From: Salvia splendens
Taxonomy: Eukaryota > Streptophyta > Magnoliopsida > Lamiales > Lamiaceae
Assembly (NCBI RefSeq): GCF_004379255.2
Contig: NC_056049.1
Coordinates: forward strand, 9,176,001 to 9,240,000
DNA length: 64,000 bases
Reading direction: 5' to 3'
The position numbers and the translations under genes are program-made. Positions 39,749 through 51,561 of this stretch are shown piece after piece; the first letter of the stretch is position 1; every line of letters starts with the position of its first letter. The notes under the pieces are model-generated. The model searched no databases and had not been told where the DNA came from. It saw nothing but the letters and a program-made list of their open reading frames with translations.

Positions 39749-42700
39749 TCAAGATGAAGCATACAAACTACAAAAATTCATCTTGCTCAAGATTCTTTCA
39801 AATGCTGCAACTCCAAGTGGTTTTGTAAAAATGTCTGTCAACTGCAAATCATTTTTAATGTGCATCGGCTTGATAGTTCCCTCCAAGTATTTCTCCCAGA
39901 CTGTGTGACAATCGATCTCAATATTCTTAGTACGCTCATGGAACACTGGATTCACACTAATGTGCACCGCAGCTTGGTTATCATAGAAGAGAGGGACTGC
40001 CTTTTCTACTTTAACTCCAAAGTCCTTTAGTAATGCAATAGCCCAGACTACTTCACAAGTTGCTTGAGCCATTGCTCGGGATTCAGCCTCTCCTGAAGAT
40101 CTTGAAATGGTGTGTTGCTTCTTAGCTTTCCAAGACACCAAAGATGATCCAAGAAACAAGCAATAGCCGGTCATGGACCTTCGAGTATCAGGGCAAGCTG
40201 CCCAGCATCAGAAAAAATACTAAGTGTTGGGGCAGCTTCACTAGAGTAAAAGAGTCCATGACCTGGTGTAGCCATCAAATACTTCAATATCTTCTCACTT
40301 GCTTCCCAATGCTCAACACATGGCTTTGGCACATACTGACTGAGCTTGTGCACAGCAAATGTAATGTTCGGTCTAGTAATGCAGAGATATAGCAGCCTGC
40401 CTATTTGCCTTCCATACTTGGATGAGTCCTCCATAACATCACCTGCTTCTTGCTGCAATTGCTTTGAAGGATCCATGGGAACAAAGGATTACAGCCAAGT
40501 AATCCTGCATCTCTTATCAAATCCATTGCATATTTCCTTTGAGAGACCATAATACCTTTCTCATTTCTTGCTATCTCTAGCCCAAGAAAATATTTTGGAG
40601 GCCCTAATTCTTTGAACTTGAAGAACTGACTTAGAAACTCTTTGAAGTCTTTCATCAATTCAGGCTTGTTGGTGGCTGCCATTAGATCATCTACATACAC
40701 AACAACTGCAAAGAAAACTGAATTTTCATTCTTGAAGAAAAAGGAATGATCCGAGGCTGATTGTTGTAGACCAAACTTTGCTAATACTTCAGTAAGCTTC
40801 AAATACCAATGTCTTGAGGCTTGTTTCAATCCATATAAAGATTTATTCAGTTTGCAAACTAATCTGGGACCATTTTGATTGCCCTCCTCAACAAGCAGCC
40901 CTGGAGGAATATTCATGTAGATTTCCTCTTTGAGATCACCATATAAGAAGGCATTGTTGATGTCAAGGTGATACAGAGACCAACCATGAATTGCAGCCAA
41001 AGCAAGGATGAACTTGACTGTTGTAAGCTTAGCAACTGGTGAGAATGTGTCAAGAATATCAATGCCCTCAAGCTGTGTAAATCCCTTAGCCACTAACTGA
41101 GCTTTGTACCTCTCAATAGTAGCATTAGGTTTAAATTTCACCTTAAACACCCATTTGCAGTCAATGGGAATTTTCCCTTCAGGAAGTGGAAGAATCTTCC
41201 ATAAATTAGTCTGAGTAAGAGCAGATAGCTCTTCTTGTATTGCCTGCTGCCATTCGGGATATTGAGCAGCTTGAGTGTAAGATTTTGGCTCAAAAATAGC
41301 AGTCATTAGCACAATGTATTTGAGGTGAGATGGAGAAAGTTTGGAGAGAGAGAAGTAAGCTGAGATGGGATATGGAGTGGAGGATGACACTGAGTTGCAA
41401 ATGTAGTCAGTAAGGTAAGCTGGGGTTTTTATTTGTCTGCCAGCTCGTGTGGGCTGATTATTTGGAGGCTGAGTATTTGTGGGTTGATTATGTGAAGACT
41501 GAGTATATGGAATATCAGGAGAAAAAGGTGTAGGATCAGAAGCAGAATGTGAAGGATTCTGCATCAGATCAGAAGTGGAAGAGACTGTGTTGAGAGGAAT
41601 GGGAAAGGCAGAAGGAGATAAGTGATCAAAGGGACATGTGTCTTCATGAAACACACCATGTCTTGTAATGATTTCTTGCATAGAATCAATCTCAAGAAGT
41701 TTGTACCCCTTATACCCTGATGGATATCCCAGAAAAACACACCTAGAAGCTCTAGGTGAAAACTTATCTCTGTGACGACTTAGAGTGGAAGCATAGCATA
41801 GGATGCCAAAGGCTTTGAGATGGGAGTAGGATGGTGATTTTTGGAAGAGGGCTTGGAAAGGAGAGATGTTATCTGGTAATACAGAAGATGGTATTCTATT
41901 AATGAGGTAAGAAGCTGCAAGGATACAGTCACCCCAAAAGGTACTAGGTAAGTGAGACTGAAATAATAAGCTTCTCCCTACATTTAACAGATGCTGGTGT
42001 TTCCTTTCTACCCGAGCATTTTGTTGTGGTGTTTCCACACAAGAATGTTGTATAACTGTACCAAATGAAGAGTATAGAAGAGGAAGGTGAAATTCAGGGC
42101 CATTATCAGATCTTATAGCTTTGATTTTCTTTGAGAATTGAGTATGAATGGTGTTGAAAAATTGAGTCAACACATTCTTAACATCAGATTTGTGTTGTAT
42201 CAAAAAGGTCCACACAAATCTAGATTTGTCATCTACAATGGTGAGAAAATATGAGAAACCCTGTGCAGTGCAGGGGGAGAAAGGAGCCCATATATCATAA
42301 TGTATAAGATCAAAAATATCAGCTACTATAGAATCTGAAGTAGAGAAAGGAAGATGATTCTGTTTAGCTAATGGACAAATTTCACAAATTGAGTGAGTTT
42401 TATTTGTGAAAGGCAGAAAAGAAGACATAGACTTGAGCTTATTGACGAATAAATGCCCAAGTCTTCTATGCCAAAGATCAACAGAAACAGCAAAATTAAT
42501 ACAAGGAGAATGATTAGAACCTGAAACAGAATCATAATCAACATCAAGGATGTAGAGGTTCCCCACTCTGTTACCCTTCCCAATCATAGTCCCCGGAGAA
42601 GCTCCCTGAATGTGTAGAGAATCATAAGTGAAATGGACAACATATGATAAGGATGAAGTAAGGGAACTAACAAATATGAGATTGAAAGCAAAAGTAGGGA

Positions 42701-42878
42701 CACAAAGCACAGAGTGAAGAGTAATTGTGGGAGTGAGATGAACTGATCCCATGTGTGTGACTATGGCTTTAGCTCCATTTGGTAAGTTTACAGAGGCATT
42801 ATCAACAGGAGAAGATGAGGTAAAAAGATTAATATCACAACACACATGATGAGTAGCACCTGTATCAAGTAACCGCAA
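39749..42878 (-). pseudogene. Copia pol: protease, integrase, reverse transcriptase, RNase H (frameshifted)
   Basis: Frame 42878-40401 holds the protease (LLDTGATHHV), the integrase GAG-pre domain (LWHRRLGH, CEICPLAKQ) and core (IRSDNGPEF, ETPQQNARVERKH), and RT (WVFKVKFKPNATIERYKAQL, DINNAFLYGDLKEEIYM, VVYVDDLMAA). It then passes to a frame at 40476-40171 (YGRQIGRLLYLCITRPNITF) and another at 40174-39749 holding RNase H ([31 protein letters not shown]). At least two frameshifts, so the copy is not autonomous. Confidence 0.9.
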
Positions 42879-43028
42879 AAGAGTGGAAGAGGAAATGGAA
42901 GCAACAAATGGAAAAAATAGAGTTGTACCAGTGAAGGGAATTTGAGTGGAGGTAGATGGTGAGCTTATATGTGCAGCTGAAGGAGGAACAGATTGTGTAG
43001 GTGAAGAAGATGTAGAGGAGGCAGCAAG

Positions 43029-44071
43029 CTATGATTGCAACAGAGATATCAGCTGTTGACACTGATCTGATAAAGGCTTGACAATAGGTGGAGCTGGAGA
43101 GATTAGCTTATCAGTGCCATCAATCACACAATCATCCACATAGTTAACTGATTTTGAGGGAATGAAATCCTTAGACGGAGGCTTCCCCCGACCTCTGCCA
43201 AAACTCTGAGGGAAACCGTGCAAGGAAAAACATCTATCCACAATGTGGTTTGTTCTGCCACAATGAGAACACAATAGTTTGCCTCGACCAAAATTCACTG
43301 AGGCTGCATTAGCATAGGGTTGTTCACTTGAAGTAACAGCAGTAGAAGATGGTAAATTCCCTTCAATACTCTTTTGCCTCTCCTCTTGAACCTCCATGGA
43401 GAAGACCTTTGAGAGAGAAGGCAAATGAACTGTAGACAAAATACTAGACCTGATCTAAGAAAAAAAGGATTCAGACCAATAAGAAACGGCATTATGCAAT
43501 CATCCTCTTGATGTTTATGCCACCTCGAAGTGCTATCACAACGGCAGGTAGTGCAAGTGTACCAAGCAATAGGCTGTGAGTGTTTAAACTCATCCCAAAC
43601 AATTCTGAGATTTGTGAAATAGGTATTCACATCGGAATGACCTTGTGTGAGGAACATGAGCTGCTACTTAAGCTGATAGGATCGAGCTGAGTCGATCTGA
43701 GAAAAGCGATCGCGTAAATCCAACCAAAGCTCATCAGCATCATCAATATACATTATACTCGAGCAGATCTGAGGAGATACTGAATTACGAAGCCAGGAAA
43801 TCACCATACTATTGCATCTGAGCCTATAAGGAAATAGAAGATCATCAATCTGAGGTCGCGACAGTGTTCCATTCACAAACGAGAGTTTGTTCTTAGCAAT
43901 CGGGGCTGTAATTACAGATATGCTCCAATTGATGTATTTGGAACCGATCAACAACTGAGAAACGAGCTGGAGGCTCGGATTATCACTCGCATGAAGATAA
44001 TACGGACTGGTGTTATCTTCAACCGGAACAACCGGCCCACCACCGCGATGACCTAGGGGAGGACGATTCAT
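43029..44071 (-). pseudogene. Copia gag, broken
   Basis: Starts MNRPPLGHRGGGPVVPVEDN at 44071 (SPYYLHASDNPSLQLVSQLL, the usual copia gag start) and stops at 43664. It continues in shifted frames (43657-43295: DVNTYFTNLRIVWDEF) and 43439-43029, which holds the zinc knuckle CSHCGRTNHIVDRC. Confidence 0.85.
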
Positions 44072-44113
44072 CTTGAGAAAGAACAGAGAAAGCGAAGCGG
44101 AATCACAAAATGT

Positions 44114-44125
44114 CTACTGATACCA
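44114..44125 (-). other. Copia primer binding site
   Basis: TGGTATCAGTAG on the minus strand next to the 5' LTR, matching the initiator tRNA-Met type PBS with small changes. Confidence 0.75.
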
Positions 44126-44336
44126 TGTAGAAACTGAGAAATCAAACATAGATGAACGGAAAAATCAAACAATACCAAACAATACCACTAGCACATACAA
44201 ACAGAGAAGAGGATATTAAAAGAGAGAATTTTTATTTCATTTTTGACTAAGATTTGTTACACCAATCTGCACTCTCTATTTATACTCTAGCTAAAAACAA
44301 CTAAGGCTTGCGCTTATTCCCCTGCTCACTTCTAAC

Positions 44337-45425
44337 CAATGTTTTAAAAATCGGACCGGCAAGTGAACAGGCGTCATTACTGGTTCACTGGTTCAACCGG
44401 TTCACTGGTCGAACCATTGGTTGAACCGGAATATTGTTTATATATATATATATATTTAGTAGTAAATAATAAAATTTAATCAAATGTTTTATCAATAAAT
44501 ATTATAGTATTATATATTTAATAGTATTATTATAGAAAACAAGTCTTGTACTAGTATATTAGAATATTTAATGACGTTAAGTTTAAATACAATAATAAAT
44601 TATAATACACAATATTAAAAACTAGTATTAAACTCTATGTATAATTATAAACTCCTATATTATAAAACATTAGTGATTGTAAAAGTATAATTAAAATATA
44701 AGAAATATATTAAAATTAACAATTTCTTAAAAGAATATATAAAATTAAAATGAATTATCTTAAAAGAATATAAAATTAAAAAGAATATATTTTTAGTGAA
44801 TGATAGAATTTTATTAATTTTTTATCAACAAATATAATTAAATATATAAATTATACTAGTAGTAAGTTATTGTAAATAAAAAATTTAATATTTATGTATA
44901 AAAATAAATAAGTTCATAGTATTATTTTCAAAAAGTAATGCGGCAAAATAATATTATACACAAAGATATATGAATAAACATAAATTAAAAACATATATTT
45001 AGTAAATACTCCTAGTATATAATCAAATAGTAGTAAACTTTTAATATAATTAATCACATATTCTTAATATACATATATACGTATTAAACACGAATTATTA
45101 GTTTATATAGATAAAATATTTCGTGTTTAACATATAAAAATAATTTATGTTCATATTACTACCAAGAAGTCCTTGTGGTGTAGTGGTAGAATTGTTGGTA
45201 AGTTCACCGAGAGGTCTTGAGTTCGACCCCTATCAAGGCCTAAATTTTAGAATAAAATTTTGAAAAGCATTTGAACCGGTTTCCGGTTCCCGGCCAGACC
45301 GGTCCGACCGGCCGGTTTCAGCGGTTCATGGCGGTTGAACATGTAACTGGTTTTATAGTGCTAACCGGACCGGATCAACGCGAACCGGTCGAACCGGCCG
45401 GTCCGGTCCGGTTTTTAAAACATTG
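44337..45425. mobile_element. hAT-like non-autonomous element nested in the copia LTR, 1089 bp
   Basis: Terminal inverted repeats CAATGTTTTAAAAATCGGAC and CCGGTTTTTAAAACATTG, flanked by an exact 8-bp duplication CTTCTAAC (44329-44336, 45426-45433). Comparison with the uninterrupted left LTR confirms the empty site. Subterminal regions are dense in AACCGG/CCGGTT words. The centre is AT-rich, without ORFs. Confidence 0.88.
45171..45238 (+). other. tRNA-derived sequence inside the hAT-like element
   Basis: CCTTG...CAAGG could form an acceptor stem around an A-box-like GTGTAGTGGTAGAATTG and a strong B-box-like GGTCTTGAGTTCGACCCC. The anticodon arm is not convincing. Most likely a SINE head or tRNA pseudogene rather than a working tRNA. 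Confidence 0.5.
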
Positions 45426-48400
45426 CTTCTAACCAACTAACCTCCTCAACATATCTTCCAACGGCTAGTGACATCTCACCCTCCAAAGGTCATTTCTTCC
45501 AAATGTTGAGCTGCTCTTTCGGCCATTCCAACAACCTGATTACAATCAGATTCTTTCAATTCAGTTTTTCCACCCAATTTTTGATCTTGTGGTGCAATTT
45601 CGGATAATCATTGGCTCGATGTTGTAGGCTGATGGAGGTGGCAGTTTGGAGGCGAAAATTGAGTCGCTGCTGAATGTAGAGAAGCAAATGAGGCAAGTTG
45701 GCGACGTCGCCGCCACACGGAAGGCCGCCACCGATATTCTGCAGCTGTGCTACGAAGCCGGCGCTTGGCAGACACTCAACGAGCAGATTCTGCTCATTTC
45801 CAAGCGCCGTGGACAGTTGAAACAGGTTCCCTTATTTTTCACACATTTTAATTTTTCCTTTTTTTGTTTCTAGATTCATTTGGTTTGAGCTAAGATGAAA
45901 TCATACAAATGCCGATTTTGTTCATTTTGTGGACTTATATTTTGTGTTTAGCATTTAGTAATACGAAATTGAAAACAGTTGCTTGCGTGTGAGAGTTTTA
46001 TCAGCCCTTTTGAACTCGTAGATGACTTGATAAGTGATGTTTCTGGGAGCTTTTCTGCTGCCTGAAGTTTGTTCTGTTTGGCTGATGCAGGCTGTACAAG
46101 CCATGGTTCAACAAGCAATGCAATATATTGATCAGACTCCAGATATTAATACTAAAATTGAGCTTATTAAGACACTCAATAGTGTATCGGCTGGGAAGTT
46201 GGTTAATGTCCAGATATCCTTTCAAATTTATCTCTATTTTGAGGACATGGATGTCTAATGTATTGCGTAATTTGCTGACAGATTTACGTTGAGATAGAGA
46301 GAGCTCGCCTCATTAAGAAACTTGCTAAGATTAAGGAAGAACAAGGACATATAGCTGAGGCTGCAGATTTAATGCAAGAAGTTGCGGTGAGTTGTTTTCT
46401 CTTATGCACTAGGTTTTGTTAACTTCTTCAGCAGTTATCTAACAGATTTTTTTTGCCAGGTAGAAACATTTGGAGCCATGGAAAAAACTGAAAAAATAGC
46501 TTTCATACTTGAGCAAGTAAGTTATTTTTTCGTTTTTCTCCATCTATGGTGGGTGTTCTTTCTCAATTTTGTATTTGGCTGATGGTGAAGGGTGTCTCTC
46601 TTTTGCATTCCATAGGTCTGTTTATGTTTGGACCGCCAAGACTACGTCCGTGCTCAAATACTCGCAAGAAAGATAAGTCCTAGAGTTTTTTAGGTTGACC
46701 CATCAAAAGAAAAGAAAAAAACAAAAGAAGGTGAAAGCATTGTTGAAGAGGCTCCTGCTGATATCCCGTCTCTGTTGGAGTTGAAGCGGATCTACTACCA
46801 GTTAATGATTAGGTATCCACCATTTCTTCTTTTGATTCCTACAAGGATCCACCATTTTGTTATCAGTGGGGTGTTCTAGTGAACATGCTACTTATGCCCT
46901 CACATAATTCGTGCGTAAGGTCTCATGAGATATGCATAGTCATACACATAAAGATATAGCCAAAGGGAGGTAGCATGCATGGTTCGTTGCAGGCTATAGC
47001 CATTAAAAATCATACTTCACTCCCAGTGTTGGATTTTGGTGAATGCATGGATGCTTTTGGGCTTGGAACAATATTTATTACTTGCTGCCTCCAAAGTTTA
47101 TAGTCTCTTACTCTTCTTCCCGTCCTCCTCCAAGGAGTGAATCCATCTTTCTCATATATATACTCTAAGTATAATCTGATTGACTTCCAACATTTCAAGG
47201 TATTACTCTCACAACAATGATTACCTCGAAATAAGCCGATGTTACAAGTCAATATATAAGATCCCCTCTGTTAAAGAAGACTCAGCCCAGTGGATACCGG
47301 TATGATCTTTTGTTTTCCAGAGTGTTTTTTCACTTTTGATTGCTTTGAAAGTTTGAATTATCATCTGTAGTAATTATAAATGTCTTGTGACCTGTCTGGT
47401 GTCTGTTATCTGTTGCTAACTTTTATTCTTATTTCCTGCAGGTTCTTAGAAAAATATGCTGGTATTTGGTATTGTCTCCTCATGATCTTATGCAATCTAG
47501 CCTTCTTAACTCAACCCTGGAGGATAAGAACCTGTCAGAAATTCTTCATTTCAGGTTAGCTATTTATAGTGAGCATGGTTTTTCCTACCACCTTTTATAC
47601 CTTTTTGGTTATGATATAAGTCTATCCTTACTGATAGGTTTCTGTTGAAACAACTGGTTACCATGGAGGTTATTCAATGGACGGCTCTCTGGGGCACATT
47701 CGAAAATGAGTTTGCAAATGAAAAGGACATGCTTGGTGGTTCTTTGGGTGAAAAGGCAGCTGAGGATTTGAAACTCAAGAGTAATAGAACATGTACTGCT
47801 TCTATAAACCAGTTCCTTATACATTGTGATGTACATTCACTGTTTCCTCTAATGATGTTAATCTTCTGTTGATTATATTGGTTTAGATATATTTATTATA
47901 TGTGTGCATGTAACAGTGAATTGGTATTCCTTGCAGAACATCCTTGTCGTCTCTAAGTACTATTCACGGATAACCTTGAAGAGACTTGCAGATCTATTAT
48001 GCCTCACTGTCCAGGTCATTCTGCATTATATTTATGAAAGATCGTTAGATATTGTTTGATGGCCACCCAGTGTTATGATTATTAAGCTATTACTTGTGCA
48101 AGTATGTTCGAGATACGATAAGCTAATTTAACAAGCTAAAAAATTTCTATTCTAGTTTAGTTTGCTTTGCTTCTGCAAATGAAATCTTAACACAATTCTG
48201 CCCTTCCGGTCTGTGGTTATATTTTGAACAAACATTATCCTCATTAGTAAGAGAGTATTGGGTTCTAATGTTTGGTTGTTTATCATTATCTTCTTAGTGA
48301 TTCTGGATATTCTATTATTTCTGGCTCTATCATGTTCCAATACTGTTGCGGAATAGCAGCTTACTCCATGATATTTATTATTCATAACTATCTGCGTATC

Positions 48401-48663
48401 ACCTCACCTCAGTTCACTAAATTCTCTATATACCACAGGAAACCGAGAAACATCTCTCAGACATGGTCGTCTCGAAAGCACTAGTACCAAAGATCGACAG
48501 ACCTCTAGGCCTGATCTGTTTCCAAGCAGCTAAGGACAGCAACGATATCTTGAACTTGTGGTCATTGAACTTGGAGAAGCTACTCGACCTCGTGGAGAAG
48601 AGCTGCCACCAAATTCACAAGGAGACAATGGTCCACAAAGCTGCGCTGAGTTTGAAAAGTTGA

Positions 48664-49110
48664 ACAAGTTGCATATTCTGAAACTATATGATAGGAAAAA
48701 TGGCTACACAAATTAATCTGTGGAAGGTAGGATTTTGAGCTGTGATACATCATCCCTTTTATTCGGCTTTTGACATTTAATCCTTCTAGTTTTCAATCGA
48801 TTCATTCATTGTTTTGAATCGAAGCATGTTACTTGTATGCTTAACTTCGCAGGTTCATTTAATATCACTAAAACCATTGATGTTTCATTCTGAAAATTCA
48901 AGATCTTACAGCTCGTATGTTTTAGGAAATTATTGTTGCTTCCCTTAAATCAATTCAGTAACTTCTCTTTTGTTCTACTAAAACAAAACGAGGTAATCCG
49001 AAGAAAACTCAGCTCCATCACCGCTGCTCTGGCTGCCCTCCGATTACTGAGGCCGGCTGTGAACAATTGGTTCAGGCAGCGTCCGCTCTGCGTGGATGAG
49101 CCTGACGTTT
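48664..49110. other. RPN5 3' flank
   Basis: Probable former 3' UTR, then AT-rich sequence. No gene is seen. Confidence 0.3.
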
Positions 49111-49323
49111 TCAATGGAGTGCCGCCTTGTCGTAGGCCCGGGCGGCGTCCTCCGCCTTGTCGAATGTGCCGAGCCAGACTCGGGCCACCTTGAATGGGTC
49201 GCGGATCTCCGCCCGCCTCTGTATCTTCTTGACGATGGATCTGCTGCATTTTCTTGTGCATTTGTGGGAGTGTAGCTGTACATTGCTGCTGATGAAGATG
49301 CTATGATGAGTTGGTTAATGTGA

Positions 49324-49545
49324 TAGTCCCTCTCATACTTTAGGAAAAAAATCAAAACATCTTATACTTTATCTTTTTCTTTTTCTAAAAATAAAAAAAA
49401 ACATCTAATCATTTTTATTTTATAAACTTTCTACTCCCGTATCTCTTTTACTTTTTCGTATCTTATATTTTATTTTATTTTCATTTTACTCATTTAATCT
49501 CTATGCTTAGAAAAATATCTCAACTTAATTAAAATAGAGGAAGTA
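49324..49545. mobile_element. Stowaway-like MITE (diverged)
   Basis: TAGTCCCTCTCATACTTTAG at the left, AATAGAGGAAGTA at the right. It shares its right TA with the left TA of the next MITE. Confidence 0.5.
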
Positions 49546-49800
49546 CTCCCTCCGTCCCATAATAATTGTCACTCTTATTATGGGCACGAGTTTTAAGAAA
49601 TGTAAAGAAAAGTTGGTAAGAAAAATTTATGGGATTGTGAGATCCACTTTTTAATATTGATTTTATAATAAAATGTGACTGAAGTGAGTTAGTGGAATGT
49701 GAGACCTACTTACCATTTATAGTAAAAATGAAGTACGACAATTATTGTGGGACAGACCGAAATGAAAAAGCGTGGCAATTATTGTGGGACGAATGGAGTA
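49544..49800. mobile_element. Stowaway-like MITE, 257 bp
   Basis: TACTCCCTCCGTCCCATAAT at the left, ATTGTGGGACGAATGGAGTA at the right, with a long inverted repeat including CAATTATTGTGGGAC. Confidence 0.85.
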
Positions 49801-50337
49801 TTATCTAAGCATCATTTTGGAGTATCCCTCTCTCTGTTAATCCCCCTTATCATTTTTTCTACATATTCATTTTATGCTAATAGGAGTAAATCACAAATTG
49901 TTATTGATATTATTAATTTTATAAACTACATAAAATTCAAAATATATGAATTTTATAGAATATAGTTAAACGCGAATTAAACGAATACAATGATTACAAA
50001 TGATATTTATGAATAGAAATTAACATAAAATTTCTCATATAGATACGTATGTTTCATTACTTTATTTCGATTATGTTAATAAAGTGATCACATTATCATT
50101 GTAAATAGAACCAAAATAATGTATAGATAATAAATCGTTGAAGTGGGAGCTTCATTTGTCGCTGGGCATTTAATACTCCAAAATGTTGTGCTCAAAGTTC
50201 TTATTTTTATTGGACCAAGAGAATATGAAATATAAATATAATTTTACTATTTTATTGTTTCATGTAAAGGTATATATCAAAAAAAGTGTTAATTATTTTT
50301 TTAGTAAATAATTACCTAAATTAAAGGTGCCAACAGA
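49801..50337. other. Remainder of the ERF-pseudogene intron
   Basis: AT-rich. Nothing coding or repeated was recognised. Confidence 0.3.
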
Positions 50338-50782
50338 AAAATTAGTATATCCTCCGACGACAGATTCCTCATCACGTGCCCTTTTGCATGCACCGTCCGC
50401 CACCGTAGCTGCTCCGCCGGCCACCACGTGAGCCAGAGCTGACATCTCTCTCTCTACTAAATCCAAAATCCAACGCATTGCTAATCATCCCATCATCAAA
50501 TAAATCATTAATTCCCTCCCTTTTTTTACCTCCATTTTTTCTTGAATTCGCCACCTTCAAAGATTAAATATAAATTTCCTAAATGTAGTACTACTATATC
50601 TCAAATCTCAATCAAATATATAACTAGGGAAGTGAATTCTTTTATATGTAGTTTCTAGTGGAATTAATTAAAAAGAAGTGGAGGGTCACTGTGAAGGGTG
50701 GGGTTTATTCTTTTTTTAGTTCTAGGGCATTATTTACATTCCATAATTCTTCTTGGCTTTTTTTAAATTTCGGATTTAGGAG

Positions 50783-50945
50783 CGACGCATGAAGGTCATG
50801 CGTCGTTGTTAAATGAAACGCATGACCGTGCTGCGTTTTAGGTAAAACGCATGACCCTAATGCGTTTTTCAATTTTTTTATGTTATTAAACGACGCATGA
50901 CACACATGCGTCTTAGGGTAAAATGCATGACCCTAATGCGTCGCT
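50783..50945. repeat. Clustered GACGCATGA palindromes at the MULE left end
   Basis: A 10-bp-arm hairpin (CGACGCATGA, loop AGG, TCATGCGTCG) at 50783-50805 is followed by four to five more ACGCATGACC/GCATGAC words in both orientations down to GACCCTAATGCGTCGC. Probably the terminal or subterminal region of the MULE. Confidence 0.6.
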
Positions 50946-51561
50946 TGTTTAAACATAACGACGAGAAACAGAGGCAGAAGCTCATTTCAGCGTGAGAGAA
51001 AGAGAGAAAAGGGGCAGGCGATTTCTTGGGTGATTTCCGGCGATTTCCCCTTATCTTTCGGTAAGTTTTGTTCAATCTTTCAGCATTCCTCCTTTATTCG
51101 TTGTTTATTGCATATTTTGTGTAGGTTTTTGGTGATTTTATAATTAGGGTTTATGAAGAAATTGTTCAATTAGTTCGATGATTTGTTGTTTTGTGAATTG
51201 TAATTAGTTTTTATTGATGATATGCAAGCAATTGATCCAATTATTGAGAGTTCTAATGAATTTATGTGGAAGAGAAGAACTACCTCTGCAAAGTTGTATA
51301 AAGTTCTGATTCAGGCGTACAAAGTTCTGATTTTATTTTTTGAATTATCTAATTGATTGGTGAAACTGTGTAATGAACACAAATAAGGCTTTAATTGTTA
51401 GTAATTTATCTACGAGGAATGAGTAATGAATTAGGCAGTCGTTCTTCTATGCTCTCTCTCTGGGGTTAGGGTTAAGTGCTTGGTTACTAACTATTTCTAT
51501 TGGCGGCAACATGTTACTCTTGGTTACTAATTATTGTTTTGTGAATATCTTGTAGGATTAG

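Larger units (their letters stand above)
39431..45533 (-). mobile_element. Ty1/copia LTR retrotransposon, degenerate, with a nested hAT-like element
   Basis: LTRs 39431-39741 (311 bp) and 44126-45533 (311 bp once the 1097-bp nested insertion and its duplication are removed). Flanks ACATG (39426-39430) and ACCTG (45534-45538) are the 5-bp target duplication with one change. By eye the LTRs differ at about 13 of 311 positions (about 4 percent), so this is clearly older than the Tat element. The order gag, protease, integrase, RT, RNase H on the minus strand is that of Ty1/copia. The host site is the RPN5 5' UTR. Confidence 0.92.
44126..45533 (-). repeat. Copia 5' LTR, interrupted
   Basis: The LTR halves are 44126-44336 and 45434-45533. 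The split is the hAT-like insertion, whose 8-bp duplication CTTCTAAC adds to the length. Confidence 0.88.
39308..48663 (+). pseudogene. RPN5: RPN5 (26S proteasome lid subunit), full-length copy disrupted at several points
   Basis: The 5' UTR starts at 39308, is split by the copia element (39431-45533) and resumes at 45534. Coding exons: about 45626-45825, 46091-46201, 46282-46386, 46460-46516, 46616-46812, 47200-47299, 47442-47554, 47638-47792, 47937-48014, 48439-48663. They spell RPN5 almost throughout ([51 protein letters not shown]-region [32 protein letters not shown]). Lesions: the start is ATG-TTG-TAG instead of ATG-TCG-CAG; the exon 2 donor has shifted (AAG-TTG|GTTAAT); TAG at 46691-46693 replaces the Asp after RVF; an extra G near 47781 shifts the frame before EH. 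RPN5 is an essential lid subunit, so a functional copy must exist elsewhere if these lesions are real. Confidence 0.85.
49111..50530 (-). pseudogene. Broken AP2/ERF transcription factor (ABR1/RAP2.6L-like, ERF group X type)
   Basis: Minus strand. First exon about 50530-50338: MISNALDFGFSRE, then a shift in a (GA)n run, then REMSALAHVVAGG (the N-terminal motif of ERF group X), KRARDEES, ending at an AG|GTAATT donor. Second exon about 49290-49111: SSRRYRG, then directly [20 protein letters not shown] and [13 protein letters not shown], then TGA at 49111-49113. About ten residues of the AP2 domain between RYRG and AEIRDP, including the DNA-contacting WG region, are deleted with a frame change, and the protein stops before the end of the domain. 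The intron contains two MITEs. It cannot make a normal DNA-binding protein. Confidence 0.75.
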
